DNA of 64,000 bases from Salinimicrobium flavum (lineage in GTDB: Bacteria; Bacteroidota; Bacteroidia; Flavobacteriales; Flavobacteriaceae). The stretch lies in assembly GCF_042684505.1 (NCBI RefSeq), contig NZ_JBHULT010000006.1:310001-374000 (forward strand), read 5' to 3'. The notes beneath the pieces are model-generated. The model saw nothing but the letters and a program-made list of their open reading frames with translations, ran no database searches and was not told the DNA's origin. This document shows, in pieces, positions 7,596 through 15,982 of this stretch. Numbering within the stretch: the stretch's first letter is position 1; each line of letters begins with the position of its first letter. Both the position numbers and the translations under genes were made by a program.

Positions 7596-10409
7596 CTAAA
7601 AACGGAAATAAACGTGAGTATAATAAGTGGTACCGGGACCGAACCAGTATTTAGGACCAAAAATTGGTTGTTCCCGCTCCTTGTCGGTTTTAAGCAAATG
7701 ATAGTTAACATTCCGGGATTGTTCGAATCCTCCTGTTCGATAATCGGCATTCAGGATATTATTGAGGCTGGCAAAAATTCCGAAGAACTTATTCCTGATC
7801 TTCCAGGACTTTCCACCCACGATATTGACAAGGGTATAGCCTTCCAGTTCTTCCTGTTTTAGCACCTCTTTCGCCACGTCTTCATCATAACCAACAATAG
7901 GGAGTCCGTCAGAATCTGTGAAAAAATTCTTCGACCGGCTTAGAGGAGCAAAATCTACGAAAGCTTTGGAAAAGAAGTTAGCCGTCGCAGAAAACCACCA
8001 GAAGTCGGGGTCCCGATATTCGAACCCAATCTGTGCTGCCTGCTGAGGTCCTCCGGGCAACCTGTAATTTTTAATATAAGATCTTCCCATATCAAGGGAA
8101 TTGGTGAAATCATCTGAAGTGAGATACAGATGAGGATTATTACTGTATAGATACTCCCCGAAAGCACCTGCTGCTTTTAATTTAATGGTGGCAGTAACCT
8201 TCACCTCCACCCCGGCTTCCAATCCCAGATGTTTTTTGTTGATGCCGGTAAGGACCTCCTGCACGAAGGCAGTAGTGGAATTCCTGCCCAGGCCAGAAAG
8301 ACCATCCGCATAGTAGAAGGAAATCTCTGTGCCATTTAGAAACTGGCCATAGAAACCGGTGATCCTACCTGTGATTACAGGAGATCTCAGGATGTAACCT
8401 ACATCTGCCGTAAATATACTCTCGTTATTTAAACCCCTCACCGTCTCATTGTTCTGCCGGGAATTGGAAAAGGAATTGCGGAGAGTGGGAGGTTTTGTGA
8501 AGTGTGAAAGATTGGCATTGAAGAGATGCCTCCCTGAATATTTGTAGGTAACACCTCCTTTGAAACCATAATTCTGAAACTGCAGATGATCACTCTTCCC
8601 TAAAGAATTATTCGGGAAATTTCCATTTTTGAAATATCCCGTTCTTTGATAACCAGTCGAGGAAAGATCAACGGCGGCATAAAGATCGAACTTTGGAAGG
8701 AAAGCCTGCATCTGAGCAAATCCTGAAACAGTTGAGGCATCCATATCAAAATCATATTTGAATGCATCCCCCTTCGCAACCAGGCGATTGGGGTTCAAAA
8801 GGTCATTTTGTGCTTCTTCTCCTTCAGAGAAGGAATCGACATCAAGAAAACTATTTCCGCCTAAAAGATCCAGGACTGCAGCATAATTATGGCTTGTTAA
8901 ATTCCGGAAATTAAGTGCAGCGTTAAGCGTTAGCCTGTCAGATAAGGCTTTTCGCAATATGGTATTGGCTGAAATCTGCTTGTCATCATTCCGGTCGTCA
9001 TAAAGAACATAAAGGGAATTACCCCCCATCGAAGTGGCAGTCTCATTGGCAAGATACATCGCCGGCCAGTCGATCTGACCGTCATTCTCAAATTCCTCTC
9101 TTGCCAGGTAGGCAGCACGATAATCCGGTACATCTTCAAAGCGCAGAAAGTAAGAAGGCATTTTTTGATAATAGGAAGGATCAGGGTTACTCCCGCCCCC
9201 AATAAAGATCTCTTCCCCATTTGGACCTGTAACCAGCCTGCTGCCGCCATAATCGATCCGGCTATTGCCCACTTTACCAAACTGGTAGGCAACATTGGTG
9301 TTAAGCTCTGTCTTTTCTGAAAGATCCCAGTAATGATTCAGCATAAATACAGGTTCCTGAATAATACGCTCACGTGAATTCCTAATTTCCCCGTCCTGAT
9401 ATCCCCAATATGAATTATAACGGTTACCCCTAAGATCATAAACTTCGCTCGTGTTGGGAGAATTTTTCCCTCTGCGGTTAGGAGTATAAAAAGTGGTGAA
9501 ATTAAGACTGTGTTGTTCGTTTATTTTTTTCTCTACGGAAGTAAAAAAAGAGTTGGCATCATAGATCGAACCATCGATATAACTTTCTTCAGCAAAACGA
9601 CGGGAAAGGGAAACGGAAAAAGCCCAACCCTCCTCAGTGAGTCCTGAATGGTAACTGCCCATGAGCCTTCCGGTATAGGTTCTGTTTGCAAGGGCATATG
9701 AGAATCTTCCTCCCCTGGTATATTTCGAAGCTCTCATGCTAATATTGGTAGTGCCGGCAAGACTCCCGAAGGAAACATCTGAAGGACCTGATCCCATAGA
9801 AAAATCCTGATCTCTTTGCACATCATTAAGACCACCCCAGTTGCTCCATTGCGGCCTGCCGTTAAAGAATTTGTTCATTTCCACCCCGTTGATGAGGAGC
9901 TTCCCGAATTCACTGTCGTATCCACGAGGCCGGAAAAAGGTCTGGCTGAAATCAAAGGCAGCGGCATTAAGAAAAACGTCTTTAGTAGCCTGCAGTAGTC
10001 CCGAAATATTGGCGTAGCCACCATCTTCTTCATCAAGTTCACTTTCAGACAAGCTAATAGTTCCGGTTTGCTGCCTGTCACCAATATCGGGTCTTAAATA
10101 TATGATCTCAAGATCGATAGGATTTCCGGAAAGCATTATTGGAAAACGCTTTTCCAAAAAAACATTTTTGGAGAATATTAGAATATGTTCTCCCGGTAAA
10201 GAAACATCAGGAAACACGAAATCCCCTTCCTCGTTTGTTTCCTCCTTAAAAGACGTTCCGGAGAGAGTCACGGTTACTCCGGGAAGAGGCCGGGAGGTAA
10301 TTTCATCTACCACCTTTCCTTTGATCAAAGTTTTTTGTGCAGCCACAGAATAGGAGCAAAACGATAATACCAGTAGTATTTTTCTACTACGGGAGTAAAT
10401 TTTTTTCAT
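7596..10409 (-). CDS. TonB-dependent receptor with carboxypeptidase-regulatory-like domain
   Basis: Outer-membrane active transporter of about 937 residues. I start it at the ATG at 10409 because a normal signal peptide (MKKIYSRSRKILLVLSF... ending VAAQ) begins there; an ATG 7 codons upstream would add a poor N-region. Residues about 30-105 are a CarboxypepD_reg-like beta-sandwich (GKVVDEITSRPLPGVTVTL). A plug domain follows (about 120-230) and then a long 22-strand-type barrel ending in YFRF with terminal Phe. It is too short and not arranged like a SusC/SusD pair; its downstream partner is the DUF5689 lipoprotein. The substrate is unknown; the neighbouring secreted EEP-fold enzyme suggests nucleic-acid or phosphate-ester products (inference). 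Confidence 0.9.
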   Translation of the reverse strand: MKKIYSRSRKILLVLSFCSYSVAAQKTLIKGKVVDEITSRPLPGVTVTLSGTSFKEETNEEGDFVFPDVSLPGEHILIFSKNVFLEKRFPIMLSGNPIDLEIIYLRPDIGDRQQTGTISLSESELDEEDGGYANISGLLQATKDVFLNAAAFDFSQTFFRPRGYDSEFGKLLINGVEMNKFFNGRPQWSNWGGLNDVQRDQDFSMGSGPSDVSFGSLAGTTNISMRASKYTRGGRFSYALANRTYTGRLMGSYHSGLTEEGWAFSVSLSRRFAEESYIDGSIYDANSFFTSVEKKINEQHSLNFTTFYTPNRRGKNSPNTSEVYDLRGNRYNSYWGYQDGEIRNSRERIIQEPVFMLNHYWDLSEKTELNTNVAYQFGKVGNSRIDYGGSRLVTGPNGEEIFIGGGSNPDPSYYQKMPSYFLRFEDVPDYRAAYLAREEFENDGQIDWPAMYLANETATSMGGNSLYVLYDDRNDDKQISANTILRKALSDRLTLNAALNFRNLTSHNYAAVLDLLGGNSFLDVDSFSEGEEAQNDLLNPNRLVAKGDAFKYDFDMDASTVSGFAQMQAFLPKFDLYAAVDLSSTGYQRTGYFKNGNFPNNSLGKSDHLQFQNYGFKGGVTYKYSGRHLFNANLSHFTKPPTLRNSFSNSRQNNETVRGLNNESIFTADVGYILRSPVITGRITGFYGQFLNGTEISFYYADGLSGLGRNSTTAFVQEVLTGINKKHLGLEAGVEVKVTATIKLKAAGAFGEYLYSNNPHLYLTSDDFTNSLDMGRSYIKNYRLPGGPQQAAQIGFEYRDPDFWWFSATANFFSKAFVDFAPLSRSKNFFTDSDGLPIVGYDEDVAKEVLKQEELEGYTLVNIVGGKSWKIRNKFFGIFASLNNILNADYRTGGFEQSRNVNYHLLKTDKEREQPIFGPKYWFGPGTTYYTHVYFRF

Positions 10410-10458
10410 AAAATGTTCAGGGGGAGGCAATTAGGGAGCAATATTACATTTTTATTTT

Positions 10459-10466
10459 TATCTTTG
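10459..10466 (+). promoter_or_regulatory. -7 promoter element of the EEP-family gene
   Basis: TATCTTTG, an exact TAnnTTTG match, 50 bases before the ATG at 10517 in the divergent intergenic region. No clear -33 element was seen. Confidence 0.45.
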
Positions 10467-10516
10467 ACGCGCTCCCTCACAAATTTAACATATTAATATT
10501 CAGAACGTTATACCCT

Positions 10517-11575
10517 ATGAGGAGCATAACTATAACAGGATTTTTTCTGTTTCTTTTTTATCTATCCCTCCCTATATCAGCCCAGGAAAAAAAGGATTAT
10601 AAAATCCTGAGTGTGGCCTTTTATAACCTGGAAAATCTTTTCGATATACATGACGATCCTGCCACATTTGACAATGAACGTACTCCTCATGGAAAAGATC
10701 GCTGGACAGAAGCAGTTTACAATGATAAGGTGAAGAAGATGGCTGAGGCCATAAGTACTATCGGGAGAAAGGAAACAGGGACACCCCCGGCGCTAATAGG
10801 AGTCTGCGAAATTGAGAACCAGAGCGTCCTCGAAGATGTGGTCTCCCATAATTTATTGGAATCTGCCAATTACGGGATCATTCATTACGACTCTCCAGAT
10901 CAAAGAGGAATAGATGTAGGTCTGTTGTACAATAAAAACTTATTTTACCCGGAACATTCCTACAGTCATGAACTTGTTCTTTATGACAGGAAGTACCCCG
11001 GGAAAAGGGTCTTCACCAGAGACCAACTCGTTGTCACAGGTTTACTGGAAGGGGAAAGAATAAATATTATAGTGAACCATTGGCCATCCAGAAGCGGTGG
11101 GGAGAAGGCCAGTAGTTACAAACGTGAGAATGCAGCCCTTTTGAATAAAAAGATCATTGATTCCCTTCACCGCATCGATCCTTATGCCAGGATCATCGTA
11201 ATGGGAGATTTCAATGATGATCCACACGACAAGAGCCTTAGAAACATCCTGGGAGCAAAAACAGAAAGATCAGATACAGGGTTCAGGGAACTTTATAATC
11301 CAATGGCCGGTCTCTTCAAAAAAGGCATTGGCAGCTCTGCCTACAGAGACGGGTGGAACCTCTTTGACCAGATACTACTATCGCAGCCATTCCTGGAGCA
11401 GGAGCATTCAGGTTACAAATATTTCAGGGCAATGATCTTTAACGAACCTTTCCTGGTGACCCAGGTTGGGCAATATAAAGGATACCCCTTCCGCAGCTTT
11501 GGCAGCAGTGGTTACATAGGGGGTTACAGTGATCACTTCCCGGTATATGTGCTATTGATTAAGGAAGCACCCTAA
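10517..11575 (+). CDS. Secreted endonuclease/exonuclease/phosphatase (EEP) family protein
   Basis: A 352-residue exported enzyme with signal peptide 1-22 (MRSITITGFFLFLFYLSLPISAQ). The DNase I-like EEP fold is shown by the FYNLENLFD start with metal-binding Asn, the VCEIEN Glu, NHWPSR, GDFNDDP (catalytic Asp/Asn pair) and the C-terminal SDHFPVYV with Asp-His. It should hydrolyse phosphodiester or phosphate bonds using Mg2+; nuclease versus phosphatase specificity cannot be read from sequence. It is divergent from the TonB receptor/DUF5689 pair, a grouping I recall from other flavobacteria, which suggests it feeds that uptake system. Its stop codon overlaps the convergent membrane-protein gene (CTAA). 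Confidence 0.9.
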   Translation: MRSITITGFFLFLFYLSLPISAQEKKDYKILSVAFYNLENLFDIHDDPATFDNERTPHGKDRWTEAVYNDKVKKMAEAISTIGRKETGTPPALIGVCEIENQSVLEDVVSHNLLESANYGIIHYDSPDQRGIDVGLLYNKNLFYPEHSYSHELVLYDRKYPGKRVFTRDQLVVTGLLEGERINIIVNHWPSRSGGEKASSYKRENAALLNKKIIDSLHRIDPYARIIVMGDFNDDPHDKSLRNILGAKTERSDTGFRELYNPMAGLFKKGIGSSAYRDGWNLFDQILLSQPFLEQEHSGYKYFRAMIFNEPFLVTQVGQYKGYPFRSFGSSGYIGGYSDHFPVYVLLIKEAP

Positions 11576-12024
11576 AACCAGGCGCTCCACGGGATCCTTG
11601 ACAAAAGGAATACCAGCCCAAGGGTATAAAAAATAGCGAGGGACTTGAATTTAGGATGAGAAGTAAGTTTCTTTTTATGCCTGGAATATCCTATGGTCAC
11701 GAAAACAACCGCCAGGATCATCATAAGAGGGTGCTCAACAAGATATAACCTCAAAGTGGAGTCTTTCATTATCTCCCCCATTCCAAGGTTAGAAAAGGCG
11801 CTAAAATATTTAGCATTCTGTAAAATTCCAACAATATATAGCACAATACCTATGAGTAATTGTATATGCGAAACAATTAAGGTGAATAATGAAATTCTGA
11901 AGTCGTTGGCCCCATATTCCTTTTTGGTAAAGAAACCAATAAGGGAATTAACGGCTGCGATCACTAAAATAAGAAGCACTAAATACGCCCACCAGGAGTG
12001 GATAAAAAATAAAGTTGAGTACAT
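11572..12024 (-). CDS. Four-helix integral membrane protein, 'cytochrome B'-like
   Basis: About 150 residues with four hydrophobic segments (about 5-25, 43-67, 92-112 and 125-145). I use the ATG at 12024 (MYSTLFFIHSWWAYL), since an upstream in-frame ATG would prepend about 20 basic, non-hydrophobic residues. Several His residues sit at membrane edges (HSWW, SHIQLL, EHPLMM), an arrangement compatible with a small haem-binding b-type cytochrome; similar flavobacterial proteins are often labelled cytochrome B. Haem binding is inference only. It is convergent with the EEP gene, sharing overlapping stop codons. Confidence 0.65.
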   Translation of the reverse strand: MYSTLFFIHSWWAYLVLLILVIAAVNSLIGFFTKKEYGANDFRISLFTLIVSHIQLLIGIVLYIVGILQNAKYFSAFSNLGMGEIMKDSTLRLYLVEHPLMMILAVVFVTIGYSRHKKKLTSHPKFKSLAIFYTLGLVFLLSRIPWSAWF

Positions 12025-12062
12025 ATAGTTAAGTTTTACGGGTAAAGGTAACTTTTTTGCAT

Positions 12063-12091
12063 AAAAAAACCGCCACTTTTTCAAGTGGCGG
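12063..12091 (-). terminator. Terminator of the TonB receptor/repeat-lipoprotein operon
   Basis: On the minus strand a 9-bp stem CCGCCACTT/AAGTGGCGG is followed by seven T residues, about 40 bases after the stop of the 12132-13247 gene. Confidence 0.9.
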
Positions 12092-12131
12092 CCTTTTCAT
12101 CATTTATTGTTCATCGAACAAAGAAAGTGGA

Positions 12132-13247
12132 TTAGTTTCTAACCCAAACTCCTCCTTGTTTAATAAGGCTCAATTGTTCGGTTCCTGCCGTACCGTTATA
12201 GATAGCGAAAACCATAACGTATTTCTGACCTTCTTCTGCGTTTGGAGCAACTTTCTCATTTAAAAGAATGTTCATTGCTTCAACCAGCATATCATCACTC
12301 CAGTAGTTAGGGTTTCCAAACCTTCTGTCGAAGTTGTTGTAGTTACCTGCACTCCAGGCCGGATCATCATAGGTATCACCCAATTCATCACTGATAAAAG
12401 TGAAATCTGCAGGTCCTAAAATGTAAACCACAGTATTGTCTGGTTCCCAGGCAGTACCGTCATGTCCAAACTGAAGGGTAGTTTCAACTACAGATCCCGG
12501 AGAACCCCATGCAGCACCGTCATAAGTAAAGATCTCAACCTGCTTTACGGTTTTACCACCTCCAATATGAAGGGCATAAATTACTGCTTTGGTATCCTCA
12601 GCTTCCGCATAAGGATATTCTAACTTTAAGAAAGTAGAAAGATCTTCAATAGCATCATTCCTGCTTGAGAAGTTAGGGTAAGATTCACCCATAGCAGTAT
12701 AATCTGCTCTTTCCAAAGTCACTGCTTCTTCCCAGGCACCGTTCATAAAAACGTAAGTTGTTGTTCTGGTACTGGTACTTCCTGCATAATATTCGTAAGT
12801 TAACTCAACTGCATCTCCTGTTTTAGCTTCAGGATATTTGTGGTTAAGGAACTTGATCATATCATCTGCACTGTCAAAGTTTCCATATTTGAAACCAAGT
12901 TCTTTGTACTCCTCCTCTGTTACTTCATAAGAAACAAAGCTTCCAACTTTAACAGCCGGGTTGTACACGTCAAAAGTAACTGTGGCTAAGGAACCTTTAC
13001 CCCAAACCGGATATTTATTCTTTAAAAGCCGTGGAATAGAATCTCCTGCCTGTTCGGGTGAATCAAAATTTCCGTAATCGCGGTTAAGGAATTCATAATC
13101 TTCATCTGTAAGAGTGAATTCTGCTGTTCCTACTGTTGGTCTTGCGTCCAATTCAGCATCAACTTCATCATGGATGTCATCCAAAGGTTCGCAGCTGGTA
13201 AATACCAGGCCGGCAAACATCATTAATAAATAGATTGACTTCTTCAT
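12132..13247 (-). CDS. Lipoprotein with four degenerate internal repeats, unknown function
   Basis: A 371-residue lipoprotein (MKKSIYLLMMFAGLVFTSC, lipid Cys19) followed by an acidic tether rich in D/E. The rest is built of four related units at about 44-96, 106-156, 176-245 and 275-368. Each begins with a T/L-rich strand and an acidic D/E-Y-x-x-L segment, then a Y-G/P-N-F-D/S signature (YGNFDS in units 1 and 2, YPNFSS in 3, NYNNFD in 4), a helix ending L/N-KYP, and a final strand rich in Y/V-T-Y. I recognise no named domain and no catalytic motif. It lies 12 bases downstream of a TonB receptor gene and ends at a strong terminator, so the two probably act together at the outer membrane, as a surface lid or binding protein. 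Confidence 0.8.
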   Translation of the reverse strand: MKKSIYLLMMFAGLVFTSCEPLDDIHDEVDAELDARPTVGTAEFTLTDEDYEFLNRDYGNFDSPEQAGDSIPRLLKNKYPVWGKGSLATVTFDVYNPAVKVGSFVSYEVTEEEYKELGFKYGNFDSADDMIKFLNHKYPEAKTGDAVELTYEYYAGSTSTRTTTYVFMNGAWEEAVTLERADYTAMGESYPNFSSRNDAIEDLSTFLKLEYPYAEAEDTKAVIYALHIGGGKTVKQVEIFTYDGAAWGSPGSVVETTLQFGHDGTAWEPDNTVVYILGPADFTFISDELGDTYDDPAWSAGNYNNFDRRFGNPNYWSDDMLVEAMNILLNEKVAPNAEEGQKYVMVFAIYNGTAGTEQLSLIKQGGVWVRN

Positions 13248-13259
13248 CTTAGTATTTTT

Positions 13260-15800
13260 TTAAAAATTAATTTTTGCTCCAACAGTATACGTTCTTCCGA
13301 AGCCGTAGTATACGGTAGCGGTGCGGGCACTTGACATTCCTCCATCACGGGCATCTGCAATATACTCTGTTCCTAATATGTTATTTACGTTACCCAGGAA
13401 CATTGCATCAAAACCACCGATAGTGAAATCGTGAGTTAAACCAAAATCAAGGATCCCGTAAGCAGGAACTTCCCATGCCTGTCCAACACCTTCAGTATTT
13501 CTGAAGTTAGGATCGAAATCTGCGAACAAGTTATCAAAATAATTGAAATCAAGACGCACATTTGTTCCTTCAAATGCTTCATAATCTGCACCTAAGGCAA
13601 AAGTTGTCTGTGCAGCATCACCAACTTTCAGGTCAGCGATGAAAAGGTCAATTGTTCTTATCAATTGCTGCTCTTCGTTGAAGATCTGTACATCTGTCAC
13701 ATCATTAACCCAGGTCCAATCTCCTATAGAAGCCATACCTGTAAGGGTAAGTTTGTCAAAGGGACGGTAGTTAAGGTCTACTTCAATACCCTGGTGAAGT
13801 GCATTAACCCCAAGAATGTTCGCAGATCCAAAAGTACCGTCAGCATTTCTAAAACTCTGGGTTAAGGTTCTGTCATTCCACTCTGTACGGTAAATATTCA
13901 CATTAGCCCTGAAATTAGCGCTACGGTATCCATATCCAAGTTCTGCACTAAAGATCTTCTGGTTTTCAGCGTCATCATTGATGTCATTCTGGTAGTTAAG
14001 GAAAACCGCATCAAATCCAGGAGCTTTTTCAAAGTAACCTATGTTTGCAAAGATATTGTTGTTAGCATCAAGGTTGAAGTTTGCCCCACCTTTTGCGCTA
14101 TACCCGAAGAAATGCTGGTAATCTGTCTCTCTTAAAGGGTTGTTATCTTTATAGTTGAAGTAATCCTTTCTCTTATAAGAAGTATTGGAGGCAGCTACAG
14201 AGATGAAAGCAGAAAGTTCATTTCTTGAGTACTCGGCCTGGGCGAATGCACCTTCCCAAAGTACAAATCCTTCATCATAATAATCGATCTTATCCCCTAC
14301 CTGAACCTGCTTTAATTTGTTGTTCTCATCATCTGTATCCAAAAGGTATTGTCCACCTAACAAATTGGTAAGCTCAGTAAAATGTTCTCCTTTATAGTAA
14401 CGAAGGTCAACACCACCCATGAACTCAATATCTTCAGTAACCTCTGTTGAAAGTGTAGATAGAACCCCATACCAGTTGTGGTTATTTCTTGAAGCACGAA
14501 GGTAGGTTTCAGCACCTAAAGCTCCACGCTCAATATTCTCGTCCACGATCTTGTCAAGGTTCAAAGGCTGCAGATAACCGTTACGGTATGGAGAAGGAGC
14601 GCTCTCAGTTCCAAGTCCGAACTTGTTAACTCCACCGTATCCTCCACCACCACCGGTTCCAAAGGAAGCGTAAGCAGCTGTAGAAAGGTTTGTAGCGTCT
14701 GAAATATTCCAGTAGTGGTTAAGGGACATTTGAGGCTTGTGGTAGAAGTTATCTTCAACGTGCGTTACCTCTCCGTTCAAATAACCCCAGTCACGGTTGA
14801 ATTTAATACCTCTGTCGCTTTCTCTGAAAGTCTCGATCAATTCAGAATTCTGACGTTGACCGTGCCATTGCGGTGCACCAAAAGCGGTAAAGGAAAGCTG
14901 GTGGTCTTCACCAAATTCCTTTGCAAGGTTTATAAAGTAGGAATACCCTTCGAATTCAGTACCGTCTACAAAACCGTTACCGGTAGTTCTTGAAGCTGCA
15001 ATAGTAGCTGCAAACCCATTATCGAATTTTCCTGTAGAAAGAGTGAATCCGAATTTTTGATACCCGTCATTTCCGGTTCTCATCATTACGTTACCACCTT
15101 CTTCCATATCTGTGGTCTTGGTCACAATATTCACAGTACCTCCAATAGATGGCACTGCAACTTTAGAAGCTCCAAGTCCTCTCTGTACCTGCATTGAACG
15201 GGTAACATCAGAAAGTCCGGCCCAGTTAGACCAGTATACCCGACCATTTTCCATGTCATTTACAGGAATACCGTTGATCATAACGGCGATATTTTCAGAG
15301 TTAAAACCTCTAAGCCTTAACTCAGCGTCTCCAAATCCTCCTCCATTTTTAGTAGCGTATACCCCAGGTGTTGATTTCAGGATCTCAGGAAATTCCTGGC
15401 TTCCAAGTTTAGTTTCAATATCTCTTGCCTGAATGGTTGAAACAGCGACAGGAGTTTTCCTGTCTATGGCTAAAGAAAAGCTGGTAACTACAACTTCATC
15501 CAAACCAAAAGCACTTGGTTCCATGGAGAGAGTTCCAAGATCTGCAGAACCGGTAAAAGGTACCTCAATAGAGGTGAACCCTACGTAGGAAAGAACAAGC
15601 ACTCCCTGAGTTCTTGCTGTTTCAATAGTGAAATTACCATCAAAATCTGTCACCGTCCCCACGGTGGTTTGTTTAATACCAATGTTTACACCCGGTATTG
15701 GAGTGTTTGTTTCTGCTTCTACTACCTTACCTGTTAAAGTAGTCTGAGCAAAAATAGTAGCGGACGTTAAGAAAAACGCTAATGCTAAAAATTTCCTCAT
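13260..15800 (-). CDS. TonB-dependent receptor with carboxypeptidase-regulatory-like domain
   Basis: An outer-membrane transporter of about 846 residues. The start at ATG 15800 gives a standard signal peptide (MRKFLALAFFLTSATIFAQ). It continues with a CarboxypepD_reg-like domain (about 20-105, GKVVEAETNTPIPGVNIGI), a TonB-box-like LDEVVVTSF, a plug (about 125-230, with LRGFNSENIAVMINGIPVND) and a barrel ending YTVGAKINF. It is followed 12 bases later by the four-repeat lipoprotein and then a terminator, forming a two-gene operon. A LacI-type palindrome lies 96 bases upstream of the start. The substrate is unknown; there is no SusD homologue, so a glycan SusCD system is unlikely. Confidence 0.92.
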   Translation of the reverse strand: MRKFLALAFFLTSATIFAQTTLTGKVVEAETNTPIPGVNIGIKQTTVGTVTDFDGNFTIETARTQGVLVLSYVGFTSIEVPFTGSADLGTLSMEPSAFGLDEVVVTSFSLAIDRKTPVAVSTIQARDIETKLGSQEFPEILKSTPGVYATKNGGGFGDAELRLRGFNSENIAVMINGIPVNDMENGRVYWSNWAGLSDVTRSMQVQRGLGASKVAVPSIGGTVNIVTKTTDMEEGGNVMMRTGNDGYQKFGFTLSTGKFDNGFAATIAASRTTGNGFVDGTEFEGYSYFINLAKEFGEDHQLSFTAFGAPQWHGQRQNSELIETFRESDRGIKFNRDWGYLNGEVTHVEDNFYHKPQMSLNHYWNISDATNLSTAAYASFGTGGGGGYGGVNKFGLGTESAPSPYRNGYLQPLNLDKIVDENIERGALGAETYLRASRNNHNWYGVLSTLSTEVTEDIEFMGGVDLRYYKGEHFTELTNLLGGQYLLDTDDENNKLKQVQVGDKIDYYDEGFVLWEGAFAQAEYSRNELSAFISVAASNTSYKRKDYFNYKDNNPLRETDYQHFFGYSAKGGANFNLDANNNIFANIGYFEKAPGFDAVFLNYQNDINDDAENQKIFSAELGYGYRSANFRANVNIYRTEWNDRTLTQSFRNADGTFGSANILGVNALHQGIEVDLNYRPFDKLTLTGMASIGDWTWVNDVTDVQIFNEEQQLIRTIDLFIADLKVGDAAQTTFALGADYEAFEGTNVRLDFNYFDNLFADFDPNFRNTEGVGQAWEVPAYGILDFGLTHDFTIGGFDAMFLGNVNNILGTEYIADARDGGMSSARTATVYYGFGRTYTVGAKINF

Positions 15801-15895
15801 TGTGTAATTTGTTTGTTGTTTAAATTGATGGTGCAAAAGAAAGCATTTTCTAAAATATATCCTTTAACTTAAGGTTAAGAATTTTTCACAAAAAC

Positions 15896-15907
15896 GATAA
15901 CGTTTTC
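15896..15907. promoter_or_regulatory. LacI-type palindromic operator candidate upstream of the TonB receptor gene
   Basis: GATAACGTTTTC is a near-perfect dyad around a central CG. It fits the LacI/GalR-family core G-N-AAACGTTT-N-C with one departure (T for A on the left arm). Related sites lie before hmgA and gdhA. The cognate regulator is not in this window. Confidence 0.4.
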
Positions 15908-15925
15908 AACAATGGCAAAATGAAA

Positions 15926-15950
15926 CAACCTCTTGGAATACAAGAGGTTG
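15926..15950 (-). terminator. Hairpin after pgi, probable terminator
   Basis: A 10-bp perfect stem CAACCTCTTG/CAAGAGGTTG with loop of five bases, 33 bases beyond the pgi stop. On the minus strand it is followed only by TTTCATTTTG, a weak T tract. Confidence 0.55.
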
Positions 15951-15982
15951 TAAAAAAAGGTTAATGAAAAGCTAATTTGCTG

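Noticed and set aside
10502..10513. CAGAACGTTATA before the EEP gene as a fourth LacI-type operator
   Set aside because: It shares only the central AACGTT; the outer arms do not match, so it is within chance expectation.
7596..15800. SusC/SusD-type polysaccharide utilisation locus
   Set aside because: Two TonB receptors are present, but no SusD homologue, glycoside hydrolase or hybrid two-component regulator is nearby, and the receptors are shorter than SusC.
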